Shown here piece by piece: positions 1 to 5,651 of a stretch of 5,730 nt of DNA. The notes beneath the pieces were generated by a model that saw only the letters and a program-made list of their open reading frames with translations, was not told the origin of the DNA and searched no databases. Each line of letters opens with the position of its first letter. Position 1 is the stretch's first letter. Both the position numbers and the translations under genes were made by a program. Source of the stretch: an uncultured Ardenticatenia bacterium (GTDB lineage Bacteria; Chloroflexota; Anaerolineae; Promineifilales; Promineifilaceae). The stretch lies in NCBI GenBank assembly GCA_937858165.1, contig CALLZA010000405.1:1-5730 (forward strand), written 5' to 3'.

Positions 1-195
1 TCTCTCTGCCGACTCATTCCTCTTTCCCCCCTCGTTCATCTATGTCCGATCTGTTTGCAGATGCCTATTTTCATAGCTCATACATTGTTTATCGTAGTGT
101 TTCGCCATGCGTGTTTTCTGTCTTTTTTTTTCTTTTTTTTTTTTCTTTTTTTTATCTTTTTTTTTTTTTCTTTGTTTTTCTCATTTTTTTTTTTT
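1..195. other. Non-genomic read-through tail (low-complexity, poly-T)
   Basis: This stretch is T-rich. Its second half (about 121-195) is a run of T blocks broken by single C, A or G bases, and it ends exactly where the P5 adapter begins. Read on the other strand it is a poly-A run and then noise placed after the end of P5, which is what a sequencer reports when a read runs past the end of a short library molecule. The abrupt change to GC-rich coding sequence at 266 supports this. No gene, promoter or repeat of biological origin can be supported here. Open frames through it, rich in Phe and Ser, are artefacts. Confidence 0.9.
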
Positions 196-265
196 AATGA
201 TACGGCGACCACCGAGATCTACACTAGATCGCTCGTCGGCAGCGTCAGATGTGTATAAGAGACAG
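196..265 (+). other. Illumina P5 + i5 index + Nextera read-1 adapter (contamination)
   Basis: Positions 196-224 match the P5 flow-cell oligo (starts AATGATACGGCGACCACC, ends CTACAC). Positions 225-232 are TAGATCGC, which I recognise as Nextera i5 index N501. Positions 233-246 are TCGTCGGCAGCGTC, and 247-265 are the Tn5 mosaic end AGATGTGTATAAGAGACAG. All four parts are in the correct order with no mismatch that I can see. This is synthetic library sequence left in the assembly. Translated, it gives the well-known contaminant peptides MCIRDS (frame of 249) and SYTHLTLPTS (minus strand). Confidence 0.98.
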
Positions 266-1070
266 CCCGACCGAACTGCACGTCCACGTCTTCGCCGGGG
301 CCGACGGCCGCTTCACGCTCTATGAGGACGACGGCGAGACGACCGCCTATCGCGACGGCGCGTTCGTCCTGTCGCGCTTCGAGCAGCGGTGGAGTGATAA
401 GAGCGTGCGGCTGTCGCTGGCCGCGGCCGCCGGCGACCGGGCGCTGCTGCCGGACGGGCGTCACATTCATCTGCACCTTCACGGCCTGGCCGCGCCGGAC
501 GAGGTGACGTTGCTGGCCGACGGGCAGACGCGTCCCGTAGCCTTCAGCTACGATGCCGGTAGCGAGACGGTTCATCTGGCGCCGCTGGCCCCGGACGGCG
601 CTGGGGTGCAGTTGGCGCTGAGCGCGGTCGGCCCCCTGTTGTCGCGCCGCGACCGGACGGCCGAGACGGGGTTGCGCCTGCTGCGCGCCTTCCGGCTCGA
701 TGCCGCGGTCAAGGGGTTCTTGGCCCTGCGGCTGAACGAGCTGCCCGGCCGGCCGGAGCGGCTGGCCGACTTTGGCGTCGACCTGACGCCGGGGCAGGTG
801 CGGGCCTTACTGGAGGTGACGCAGGGTGTCGGCGCGCACGTCACGCGCGACGACAGCGGGCCGCTGCTGCTGCTCTGGAACAACGACGAGCGGCCCGGCT
901 TTATCCATCACCTGGCCGAGATTCGGCCGCTGAAGTGGTACGTGCCCGAACGCTACCGCTCGTCGTCCGGAGTGGTGCCGCGCTTTATGGCTCTCCGGAC
1001 GGAGACGCGCGAGTGGCGGCTGACGGCCGATTACTTTGGCCAGGCGCGATATGAGGCAACAGGGGATTGA
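266..1070 (+). CDS. GH31-type alpha-glycosidase, C-terminal fragment (5' end missing)
   Basis: The frame is open from the adapter junction to TGA at 1068-1070. The first fully genomic codon is 267-269 (Pro), giving 267 genuine residues. The ATG at 249 lies in the adapter and is not a start. Residues 4-27 read LHVHVFAGADGRFTLYEDDG and onward, with the LYEDDGET signature and preceding beta strands typical of the DUF5110 domain that follows the catalytic barrel in GH31 alpha-glucosidases and alpha-xylosidases. The remaining 200 or so residues are more alpha-helical (for example LRLLRAFRLDAAVKGFLALRLNEL, about residues 134-157), then a strand-rich end with LLLLWNND and PRFMALR. I cannot assign that part to a named domain. 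GH31 enzymes are usually 650-900 residues, so the catalytic nucleophile and acid are missing and the substrate cannot be told. The family expectation is hydrolysis of terminal alpha-linked glucose or xylose. The promoter of the downstream genes overlaps its stop codon. Confidence 0.75.
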
Positions 1071-1094
1071 CATACGACCGGCCGTCACTATAAT
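1067..1094 (+). promoter_or_regulatory. Consensus sigma-70-type promoter
   Basis: TTGACA at 1067-1072 and TATAAT at 1089-1094 are both perfect matches to the housekeeping -35 and -10 hexamers, separated by 16 bp (optimum 17). There is no extended -10 TG. Transcription should start near 1100-1102, giving a leader of about 247 nt before the ATG at 1348. The -35 box begins one base before the TGA stop of the GH31 gene, so the promoter is squeezed against the upstream reading frame. It is the obvious driver of the downstream CNNM pair. In this GC-rich context an exact double match is unlikely to be chance. Promoter activity itself is inferred. Confidence 0.75.
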
Positions 1095-1181
1095 CATTCT
1101 GTCAACAAATCGGCGGGTCTCCCTTTGCGGACGTACCCTCAACACCAAATAAACATTGACGTGATATCTAGTAGCGGAAAC

Positions 1182-1226
1182 ATGAACCTGGCCGCGCGGC
1201 TGCGCGGTCGCCGGGGAGAACATTAG
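1182..1226 (+). other. Possible 14-codon leader ORF (weak)
   Basis: A short frame in the leader, ATG 1182 to TAG 1224-1226, encodes MNLAARLRGRRGEH, with four Arg in 14 residues. It covers the hairpin at 1189-1210, so ribosome movement over it would affect that fold. The region before the ATG (AGCGGAAAC) has only a partial Shine-Dalgarno. A frame this short can easily arise by chance, and nothing else supports translation. Confidence 0.15.
1189..1210 (+). other. GC hairpin in the leader RNA
   Basis: CCGCGC (1192-1197) pairs with GCGCGG (1202-1207) around a GGCT loop. G1190-C1209 and two G-T wobbles (1191/1208, 1189/1210) can extend the stem. No T run follows, so it is not a standard intrinsic terminator. 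It lies about 90 nt into the predicted transcript and could be a structural or regulatory element of the 5' leader. I looked for the hallmark bases of known metal-responsive riboswitches (yybP-ykoY, M-box) and could not match any by eye. Confidence 0.4.
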
Positions 1227-1291
1227 CTTTGTCCGCCCCCGTTTCGGAGCCGCCGAGTCTCTGCCTTTGCCTCTATCCTCTTGCCGGCAAC

Positions 1292-1351
1292 ATGATATTG
1301 GCCGCCGCGCCTGCTTGGGCCTCTGCTTCCCGCTGGGTCATTGAGCCATGA
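1292..1351 (+). other. Possible 19-codon leader ORF overlapping the next start (ATGA)
   Basis: ATG at 1292 opens a frame for MILAAAPAWASASRWVIEP, ending in TGA at 1349-1351. That stop overlaps the ATG of the following CNNM gene as ATGA, the usual geometry of translational coupling. A 10-bp palindrome, TTGCCGGCAA (1281-1290), sits directly before the ATG. The CNNM start itself has only a poor Shine-Dalgarno, so ribosomes terminating here could feed it. Against this, the frame is very short, its own ribosome site is weak, and one ATGA overlap can occur by chance. Confidence 0.25.
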
Positions 1352-2715
1352 CGATCTTTCTGGCCGCCTTCGTCACCATTAGCCTGATGATCCTGCTGAC
1401 GGCGCTGTACGTCGGGGCCGAGTTCGCCACCGTCGCCGCGCGTCGCACACGCATCGGCCAGATGGCCGCACAGGGGGATTCGCTGGCGCGGATGTTGCTG
1501 CCCTATCTGGAGGATAGCCGCAAGCTCGATCGCTACGTGGCCGCCTGCCAGGTGGGTATCACCATCTCCTCGCTGGTGTTGGGCGCGTACGCCCAGGGGG
1601 CCATTGCCACGCGGCTGGTTGAGCCGTTGAGTAATTTGTTAGGGGCGGTTGTTTCGCCGGCCACGGCTTTACGTTTGGGGACATCGGTCTCGGTCATCGG
1701 CGTGCTCATCTTCATCACCGCGCTGCAAGTCATCCTGGGCGAGCTGCTGCCCAAGTCGCTGGCGCTTCAGAACCCGGAGCGGCTGGCGCGGGCCGTCGTC
1801 TGGCCGATGCGCATCTCGCTGCTGCTGTTCGCCCTGCCCATCTGGCTGTTCAACGGCAGTGCCAATTTGCTGCTGCGCCTGGTTGGCCGTGACACCCACG
1901 CCGCCGCCGGGCGGGCACACTCGGCCGAAGAGATCGAGTTGCTGGTGACGGAGAGCCACGAAGGTGGACTACTCGACGACAATGAGCGTCGCCTGTTGCG
2001 CAATGCCCTGCGCCTGCGCGAACTGACGGCGCGGCAGGTCATGGTCCACCGCACGCGCATTACCGCCGCGCCCATTCAGACCACTGCTCTGGAACTGATG
2101 CAGTTGGCTGTGGAGGCGGGCTATTCGCGCATTCCCCTCTACCGGCAGTCCATCGACGACATCGTCGGCTTCATCCACGTGAAGGACGTCTTTCGCCTCT
2201 ATCATCAGGGCATCAGTGACGTGTCCGGCATCGTGCGCGAGGTCGTTTACGTGCCGGAGACGCTGTCGGCCTCCGACGTTTGGGATCGGCTGGAGGAGCG
2301 CGGCAGCTATCTGGCGCTCGTCTTCGACGAGTTCGGCGGCACGGCCGGGCTGCTGACGCTGGAAGACCTGATCGAGGAGATCTTCGGCGAGTTGCAGGAT
2401 GAGTTTGACGACGAGGCGGCGATCATTGCCCGCGACAAGGAGGGGCGCATCTACTTGCGGGCCGATCTGCTGGTGGGCGACGTCAATGAGTATCTGGAGC
2501 TTGAGTTGCCGGAGGAAGCGGCCGACACGCTGAGCGGTCTCGTCTTCAGCCGCCTGGGACGCCCGCCCGTGGTGGGCGACGAAGCGCGCTTCGAGGACGT
2601 GGTCATCCGCGTCGAGACGATGGAAGACCTGGGCGTGGGCGAAGTTTCGCTGGCGCTGCCGCCGCGCGAGGCCGATTCGCCCTTCACGGAATGGGACATG
2701 GCCGAACATGACTAA
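1348..2715 (+). CDS. CNNM/CorC/HlyC family transporter (DUF21-CBS-CBS-CorC_HlyC), first of a pair
   Basis: This 455-residue integral membrane protein has the standard order of the family. The DUF21 membrane domain covers about residues 1-185, with hydrophobic segments near 3-25, 62-85, 110-135 and 148-172, and the conserved GELLPK at 131-136. The CBS pair follows: CBS1 about 225-285 (RIPLY 261-265, then GFIHVKDV) and CBS2 about 297-352 (FDEFGGTAGLLTLEDLIEE from 326). A CorC_HlyC domain lies at about 365-438. Family members are linked to Mg2+/Co2+ efflux or Na+-coupled Mg2+ export, with ATP bound by the CBS pair. The older label 'hemolysin' is not supported. The start is firm because an in-frame TGA lies at 1342-1344. 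The N-terminal motif reads LTALYVGAEFA where the family usually has LNGFFVAAEFA, and CBS1 starts VMVHRTRI instead of VMTPRxxI, so this copy is the more divergent. It lies downstream of the promoter at 1067-1094 and overlaps the next gene by 8 nt. Confidence 0.93.
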   Translation: MTIFLAAFVTISLMILLTALYVGAEFATVAARRTRIGQMAAQGDSLARMLLPYLEDSRKLDRYVAACQVGITISSLVLGAYAQGAIATRLVEPLSNLLGAVVSPATALRLGTSVSVIGVLIFITALQVILGELLPKSLALQNPERLARAVVWPMRISLLLFALPIWLFNGSANLLLRLVGRDTHAAAGRAHSAEEIELLVTESHEGGLLDDNERRLLRNALRLRELTARQVMVHRTRITAAPIQTTALELMQLAVEAGYSRIPLYRQSIDDIVGFIHVKDVFRLYHQGISDVSGIVREVVYVPETLSASDVWDRLEERGSYLALVFDEFGGTAGLLTLEDLIEEIFGELQDEFDDEAAIIARDKEGRIYLRADLLVGDVNEYLELELPEEAADTLSGLVFSRLGRPPVVGDEARFEDVVIRVETMEDLGVGEVSLALPPREADSPFTEWDMAEHD

Positions 2716-4153
2716 GTTCCTGTTCCTCATGGTGGGCCTGCCGGGCGTCAGCCTCTTTCTGGCCGCCCTGGCCGCGGCCGAGACGCTGCCGTCGCCAACC
2801 CAATTGATCGTCCCGACGGTCGTCATTCTGGTGCTGGTCATCATCAACGGCATCTTCGTCGCTGCCGAGTTCGCCATCATCGGCGTGCGCGATACGCAAA
2901 TGGAGCAGATGGCCGATGAGGGGAACCCCATCGCCGGCAATGTGCTGAAGGTGCTGGAGATTCGGCCGCGACTCGACCACTACATCGCCACCGCCCAACT
3001 GGGTATTACCCTGGCCTCGCTGGGGCTGGCGATGTACGGCGAGCCGGCCATCGGCCACTTCGTCGAACCGTACCTGGAGACGCTGGGTGGCTTCACCCCG
3101 GCCACGGCCGGAACCATTAGCTACATCGTCGCCCTGTCGCTGCTGACCTATCTCCACGTGGTCATCGGCGAGATGATTCCCAAGGCGCTGGCTTTGTCCG
3201 ACGCATCGGCGATGGCCCTGCGGCTCGACCCGCTCATGCGCCTGACTGGAGGTGTCCTAAACTATCCGGTGCGCGTGCTCAACGGCATCGGCAATCTGCT
3301 GCTGCGGTTGCTGCGGATTCCGCCGGCCCACGCCGAAGAGCGGCTGGTGGCGGCCGAAGAGTTGGAGATGATCGTCGCCGAGAGCGTCGAGGGCGGGCTT
3401 ATCCAGGACGATGAAGAAGAGTTTATCCGCAACATCTTCGACTTCAGTGAGCGCACGGTGGGCCAGGTCATGACCCCGCGCCGGCGCATGCAGGCGCTCG
3501 ATGTGCGCTGGCCGCAGGATGAGCTGATCCGCATTGTGACCCAGAGCCATCACAGCCGCTTTCCGATCTACGAGGGCGACCTCGACCACGTTGTGGGCAT
3601 CCTGCATCTGAAGGACTTGCTGCGCCTGACGCTGCGGCCCAACGGGCCGTTCGACCTGCGGCTCATTTTGCGCACCGCGCCGTCGGTGCCGGAGGACTTC
3701 CGCGTTGACCGGCTGCTGGCGGCGTTCAAGAAGCAGAAGCTGCACATGGCCGTCGTGCGCGACGAGTTCGGCGGGCTGGCCGGCGTGGTGACGCTGGAAG
3801 ACCTGGTGGAAGAGGTCGTCGGCGAAGTGCGCGACGAGTTCGACCATGAGCGCGAGGCGCGCGAGGAGCTTAGCCCCGGCGTACTGGAAGTGGCCGGCGA
3901 GTATCCGCTTGACGACCTGGCCGAAGAGGTCTTTCTGGGCGAAGCCCACGCCCTGCCCGACGGGGAGACGGTCGGCGGGTTGATCGTCTCGCTGCTGGGG
4001 CGGCCGCCGCTGAATGGCGACGTGGCCACCCTGCGCGAGGTTCGTTTCACCGTGCTCGACATCGACCGGCTGGCGGTGTTGCGCGCCCGGGTAGAGTTCC
4101 CGGCCGACAAGACCGCGCGGCGAGAGTCGGAGACGGACAAAGAAGAAGAGTAG
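2708..4153 (+). CDS. CNNM/CorC/HlyC family transporter (DUF21-CBS-CBS-CorC_HlyC), second of a pair
   Basis: This 481-residue paralogue of the preceding protein is closer to the family consensus. It begins with an extra hydrophobic segment (residues 4-24, ending LAALAAAET) that looks like a signal peptide or an added helix. DUF21 then covers about 32-205, with NGIFVAAEFA at 47-56, QLGITLASLGLA at 97-108 and GEMIPK at 154-159. CBS1 is about 250-308 (VMTPRRR 254-260, RFPIYE 284-289, GILHLKDLL). CBS2 is about 320-378 (RDEFGGLAGVVTLEDLVEE from 351). CorC_HlyC is about 388-465. The C-terminal tail is charged (DKEEE). The expected role is divalent-cation (Mg2+/Co2+) transport or export gated by nucleotide binding to the CBS pair. 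The start shares ATGACTAA with the end of the previous gene, with no strong Shine-Dalgarno, so translational coupling and roughly matched synthesis of the two proteins are likely. The family forms dimers. A heterodimer is possible but not shown. Confidence 0.94.
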   Translation: MTKFLFLMVGLPGVSLFLAALAAAETLPSPTQLIVPTVVILVLVIINGIFVAAEFAIIGVRDTQMEQMADEGNPIAGNVLKVLEIRPRLDHYIATAQLGITLASLGLAMYGEPAIGHFVEPYLETLGGFTPATAGTISYIVALSLLTYLHVVIGEMIPKALALSDASAMALRLDPLMRLTGGVLNYPVRVLNGIGNLLLRLLRIPPAHAEERLVAAEELEMIVAESVEGGLIQDDEEEFIRNIFDFSERTVGQVMTPRRRMQALDVRWPQDELIRIVTQSHHSRFPIYEGDLDHVVGILHLKDLLRLTLRPNGPFDLRLILRTAPSVPEDFRVDRLLAAFKKQKLHMAVVRDEFGGLAGVVTLEDLVEEVVGEVRDEFDHEREAREELSPGVLEVAGEYPLDDLAEEVFLGEAHALPDGETVGGLIVSLLGRPPLNGDVATLREVRFTVLDIDRLAVLRARVEFPADKTARRESETDKEEE

Positions 4154-4155
4154 GG

Positions 4156-4176
4156 GCCGCGGCTGCCCGCCGCGGC
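4156..4176 (+). other. GC-rich hairpin just after the second CNNM gene
   Basis: GCCGCGGC occurs at 4156-4163 and again at 4169-4176, separated by TGCCC. The 8-mer is its own reverse complement, so the pair forms an 8-bp all-GC stem with a 5-nt loop and can also be read as a direct repeat. It begins two bases after the TAG stop (4151-4153). No T run follows, so full termination is doubtful. It could be a weak terminator or an RNA-stability element between the CNNM pair and the small membrane gene, 30 bp further on. Confidence 0.45.
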
Positions 4177-4191
4177 GCTCGCTCACCAGCA

Positions 4192-4197
4192 AAGGAG
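4192..4197 (+). promoter_or_regulatory. Strong Shine-Dalgarno for the small membrane gene
   Basis: AAGGAG lies 9 nt before ATG 4207. It is the only good ribosome-binding site in the window and it decides the start. The later in-frame ATGs at 4213 and 4225 are further away. The contrast with the weak sites of the two CNNM genes suggests that this gene is translated independently, not by coupling. Confidence 0.8.
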
Positions 4198-4206
4198 TAC
4201 ACATCA

Positions 4207-4608
4207 ATGGGAATGGGCACACTTATGACCATCCACGGCGAAGTCCGCTGGTTGGTGGTCATTCTGGCCGTCGTCATCATCATCAAGTTTGCGATTGGGT
4301 GGCTTGGCAAGCGCAACTATGCCCCACTCGACCGCACGTTGTTAACTGCTTATACCATTCTACTGGACATCAATATCTTATTGGGTCTGATTGTGTTCAT
4401 CTTCCAGACCGCTACCGTAACGCCGGCCATGCGCTGGGAGCACGTGGGTACGATGCTGTTGGCGGTCGTCGCTGCGCACATGACGGCCATGTGGCGGCGC
4501 TCGACTGACTCGCCGACCAAGTACCGCAATCAGCTATTGCTGGTAGCGCTGTCGCTGCTGCTGGTCTTCTTTGGCATCATCCGCCTGCGCGGCGGCTTCA
4601 CGTTCTAG
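4207..4608 (+). CDS. Small four-helix membrane protein, function unknown
   Basis: A 133-residue protein with four predicted membrane helices: about 14-33 (WLVVILAVVIIIKFAIGWL), 44-68, 78-96 and 108-127. There is no signal peptide, and the loops are basic (RNYAPLDR, WRRSTDSPTKYRNQ). Histidines lie at the membrane edges: H10 (TIHGEVRW), H79 (RWEHV) and H91 (AAHMTAMW), the last two at opposite ends of helix 3. From memory this resembles uncharacterised proteins of Chloroflexota and related bacteria that keep an IHGxxRW start, an EH and an AH motif, but I cannot name a family. The histidines could hold haem or a metal, which is speculation. It lies 53 bp after the CNNM pair on the same strand and may be co-transcribed. 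Its middle (about 4310-4400) uses visibly more A/T-ending codons than the neighbouring genes. A giant hairpin follows directly after the stop. Confidence 0.85.
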   Translation: MGMGTLMTIHGEVRWLVVILAVVIIIKFAIGWLGKRNYAPLDRTLLTAYTILLDINILLGLIVFIFQTATVTPAMRWEHVGTMLLAVVAAHMTAMWRRSTDSPTKYRNQLLLVALSLLLVFFGIIRLRGGFTF

Positions 4609-4609
4609 A

Positions 4610-4717
4610 CTGTAGGACTCACGCAAAGGCGCAAAGAAGCAAAGACGCCAAGCCCGGAAATATTCCGAGCTTGGCGTCTTTGCTTCTTTGCGCCTTTGCG
4701 TGAGCCGTTCTCTACAG
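4610..4717. repeat. Giant near-perfect hairpin between convergent genes (possible bidirectional terminator)
   Basis: Positions 4618-4653 and 4669-4704 are perfect 36-bp inverted copies. After one C/A mismatch (4654/4668) the stem continues as CGGAA/TTCCG (4655-4659 with 4663-4667), leaving only ATA in the loop. An outer pair, CTGTAG (4610-4615) with CTACAG (4712-4717), takes in the M32 stop codon. The left arm from 4622 is built of four related 8-mers: CGCAAAGG, CGCAAAGA, AGCAAAGA, CGCCAAGC. The element fills almost all of the 103-bp gap between the two stop codons, where a bidirectional terminator would be expected. However, it has no terminal T run and its stem is much longer than a normal intrinsic terminator. 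I recall CGCAAAGA-type dispersed repeats, often mistranslated as peptides like FASLRLCV, from many environmental bacterial genomes. Confidence 0.85.
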
Positions 4718-5651
4718 ATCGTAGAGTTCGCCGAACTTGGCCGTGGCGTAGCGCATGAAGGCGGCGTGGCTGAGGGGCTGGCCGGTGACGCGCTGCACCA
4801 GTTCGCCGGGGGTGAACTTGCGGCCATGGCGATGGATGTTCTGGCGCAGCCAGGCCAGCAGGGCCGTCGTTTGCCCCTGGGCCAGCTCGTCGTCGATGGC
4901 CGGGTTCTGGGCCACGGCCGTCTCCATGAACTGCGCCGCGTAGAGGTTGCCCAGAGCGTAGGTCGGGAAGTAGCCGAAGCCCGGCCGCGTCCAATGCACG
5001 TCCTGCAGGCAGCCCTGACTGTCGTTGGGCGGGGTGACGCCCAGCATGGCCTGCATCTTGTCGTTCCAGGCCGCCGGCAGGTCGGCCACAGCCAGGTCGC
5101 CGTTGAGCATCGCCTGCTCCAGTTCAAAGCGCAAAATGATGTGGAAGTTGTAGGTCAGTTCGTCGGCCTCGACGCGGATGAACGATGGCTGGGTCTTGTT
5201 GATGGCGCGGTAGAAGTCGTCTGCGGTGCTGTCGCCCAGCGCTTCGGGGAAGAGGGCCTGGAGGGCCGGGAAGTGGGCCTGCCAGAAGCCGCGGCTGCGG
5301 CCGACAAGGTTCTCCATCATGCGCGACTGCGACTCGTGGATGCCCGACGACGTGCCGCGGGCGAGCGGCGTGCGCGCCAACTCCGCCCCCGTGCCCTGCT
5401 CATACATGGCGTGGCCGCACTCATGCAACGTGCCGAAGAGCGACGGGTTGATGAAGTCGGGATACCAGCGGGTGGTGATGCGGGCGTCGTTGCGGCTGAA
5501 GCTGGTGGCGAAGGGGTGGACGACGGTTCCCAGGTGGCCGCGCTCGAAGTCGTAGCCGATGGCCGTGGCGGCGTAGCGCGCGTACTCCTTCTGCTTCTCG
5601 ATGTCGTAGGGTTGGTGGAGGATGCTGTCGTCAATCTGCACCGCGCTGCGG
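4712..5651 (-). CDS. M32 (Taq-type) carboxypeptidase, C-terminal 312 residues (5' end missing)
   Basis: Read on the minus strand from the adapter junction to TAG at 4712-4714. The first fully genomic codon is 5648-5650 (Arg). The upstream ATG frame gives MGSEMWIRDS, which is adapter and not protein. Counting from that Arg, the zinc motif HECGH is at 76-80 (HExxH), and HESQSR at 105-110 places Glu106 exactly 30 residues after the first His, as expected for the third ligand in M32 enzymes. Other family blocks are HPFATSFSRNDARITTRW (45-62), IRVEADELTYNFH (158-170) and GYFPTYALGNLYAAQ (226-240). M32 enzymes are about 500 residues, so roughly 190 N-terminal residues are lost. Family role: cytoplasmic zinc metallocarboxypeptidase removing C-terminal residues from peptides, with broad specificity but poor release of Pro. 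All active-site elements visible here are intact. It runs toward the CNNM operon and ends inside the foot of the large hairpin. Its promoter lies beyond the contig. Confidence 0.96.

Noticed and set aside
55..195. Phe/Ser-rich open frames, a TTTGCAG splice-acceptor-like string and poly-T tracts at the left end
   Set aside because: They lie outside the P5 adapter in sequencer tail sequence, so they have no biological meaning.
1095..1347. Known metal riboswitch (M-box, yybP-ykoY) in the CNNM leader
   Set aside because: The characteristic conserved bases could not be found by eye. Only a simple GC hairpin is supportable.
1348..2715. Hemolysin/toxin function for the CNNM proteins
   Set aside because: The 'hemolysin' label is historical. 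The DUF21-CBS-CBS-CorC_HlyC architecture points to cation transport.
1969..2940. 323-residue minus-strand open frame antisense to both CNNM genes
   Set aside because: It is a shadow of GC-rich coding on the plus strand. The translation is Gln/Arg/Ala-rich with no recognisable domain, and the plus strand has clear conserved motifs throughout.
3257..4222. 321-residue minus-strand open frame antisense to the second CNNM gene
   Set aside because: Same reason: a compositional shadow with no motif, covering well-conserved CBS and CorC_HlyC coding.
4618..4704. CRISPR array or tandem-repeat locus
   Set aside because: The 8-mers are contiguous and diverged, there are no spacers, and the dominant structure is a single inverted repeat.
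4605..5127. Minus-strand frames running from the hairpin into the M32 region, with peptides such as FASLRLCVSPTV
   Set aside because: They are out-of-frame readings of the M32 gene extended through the CGCAAAGA repeat, a common mis-annotation.
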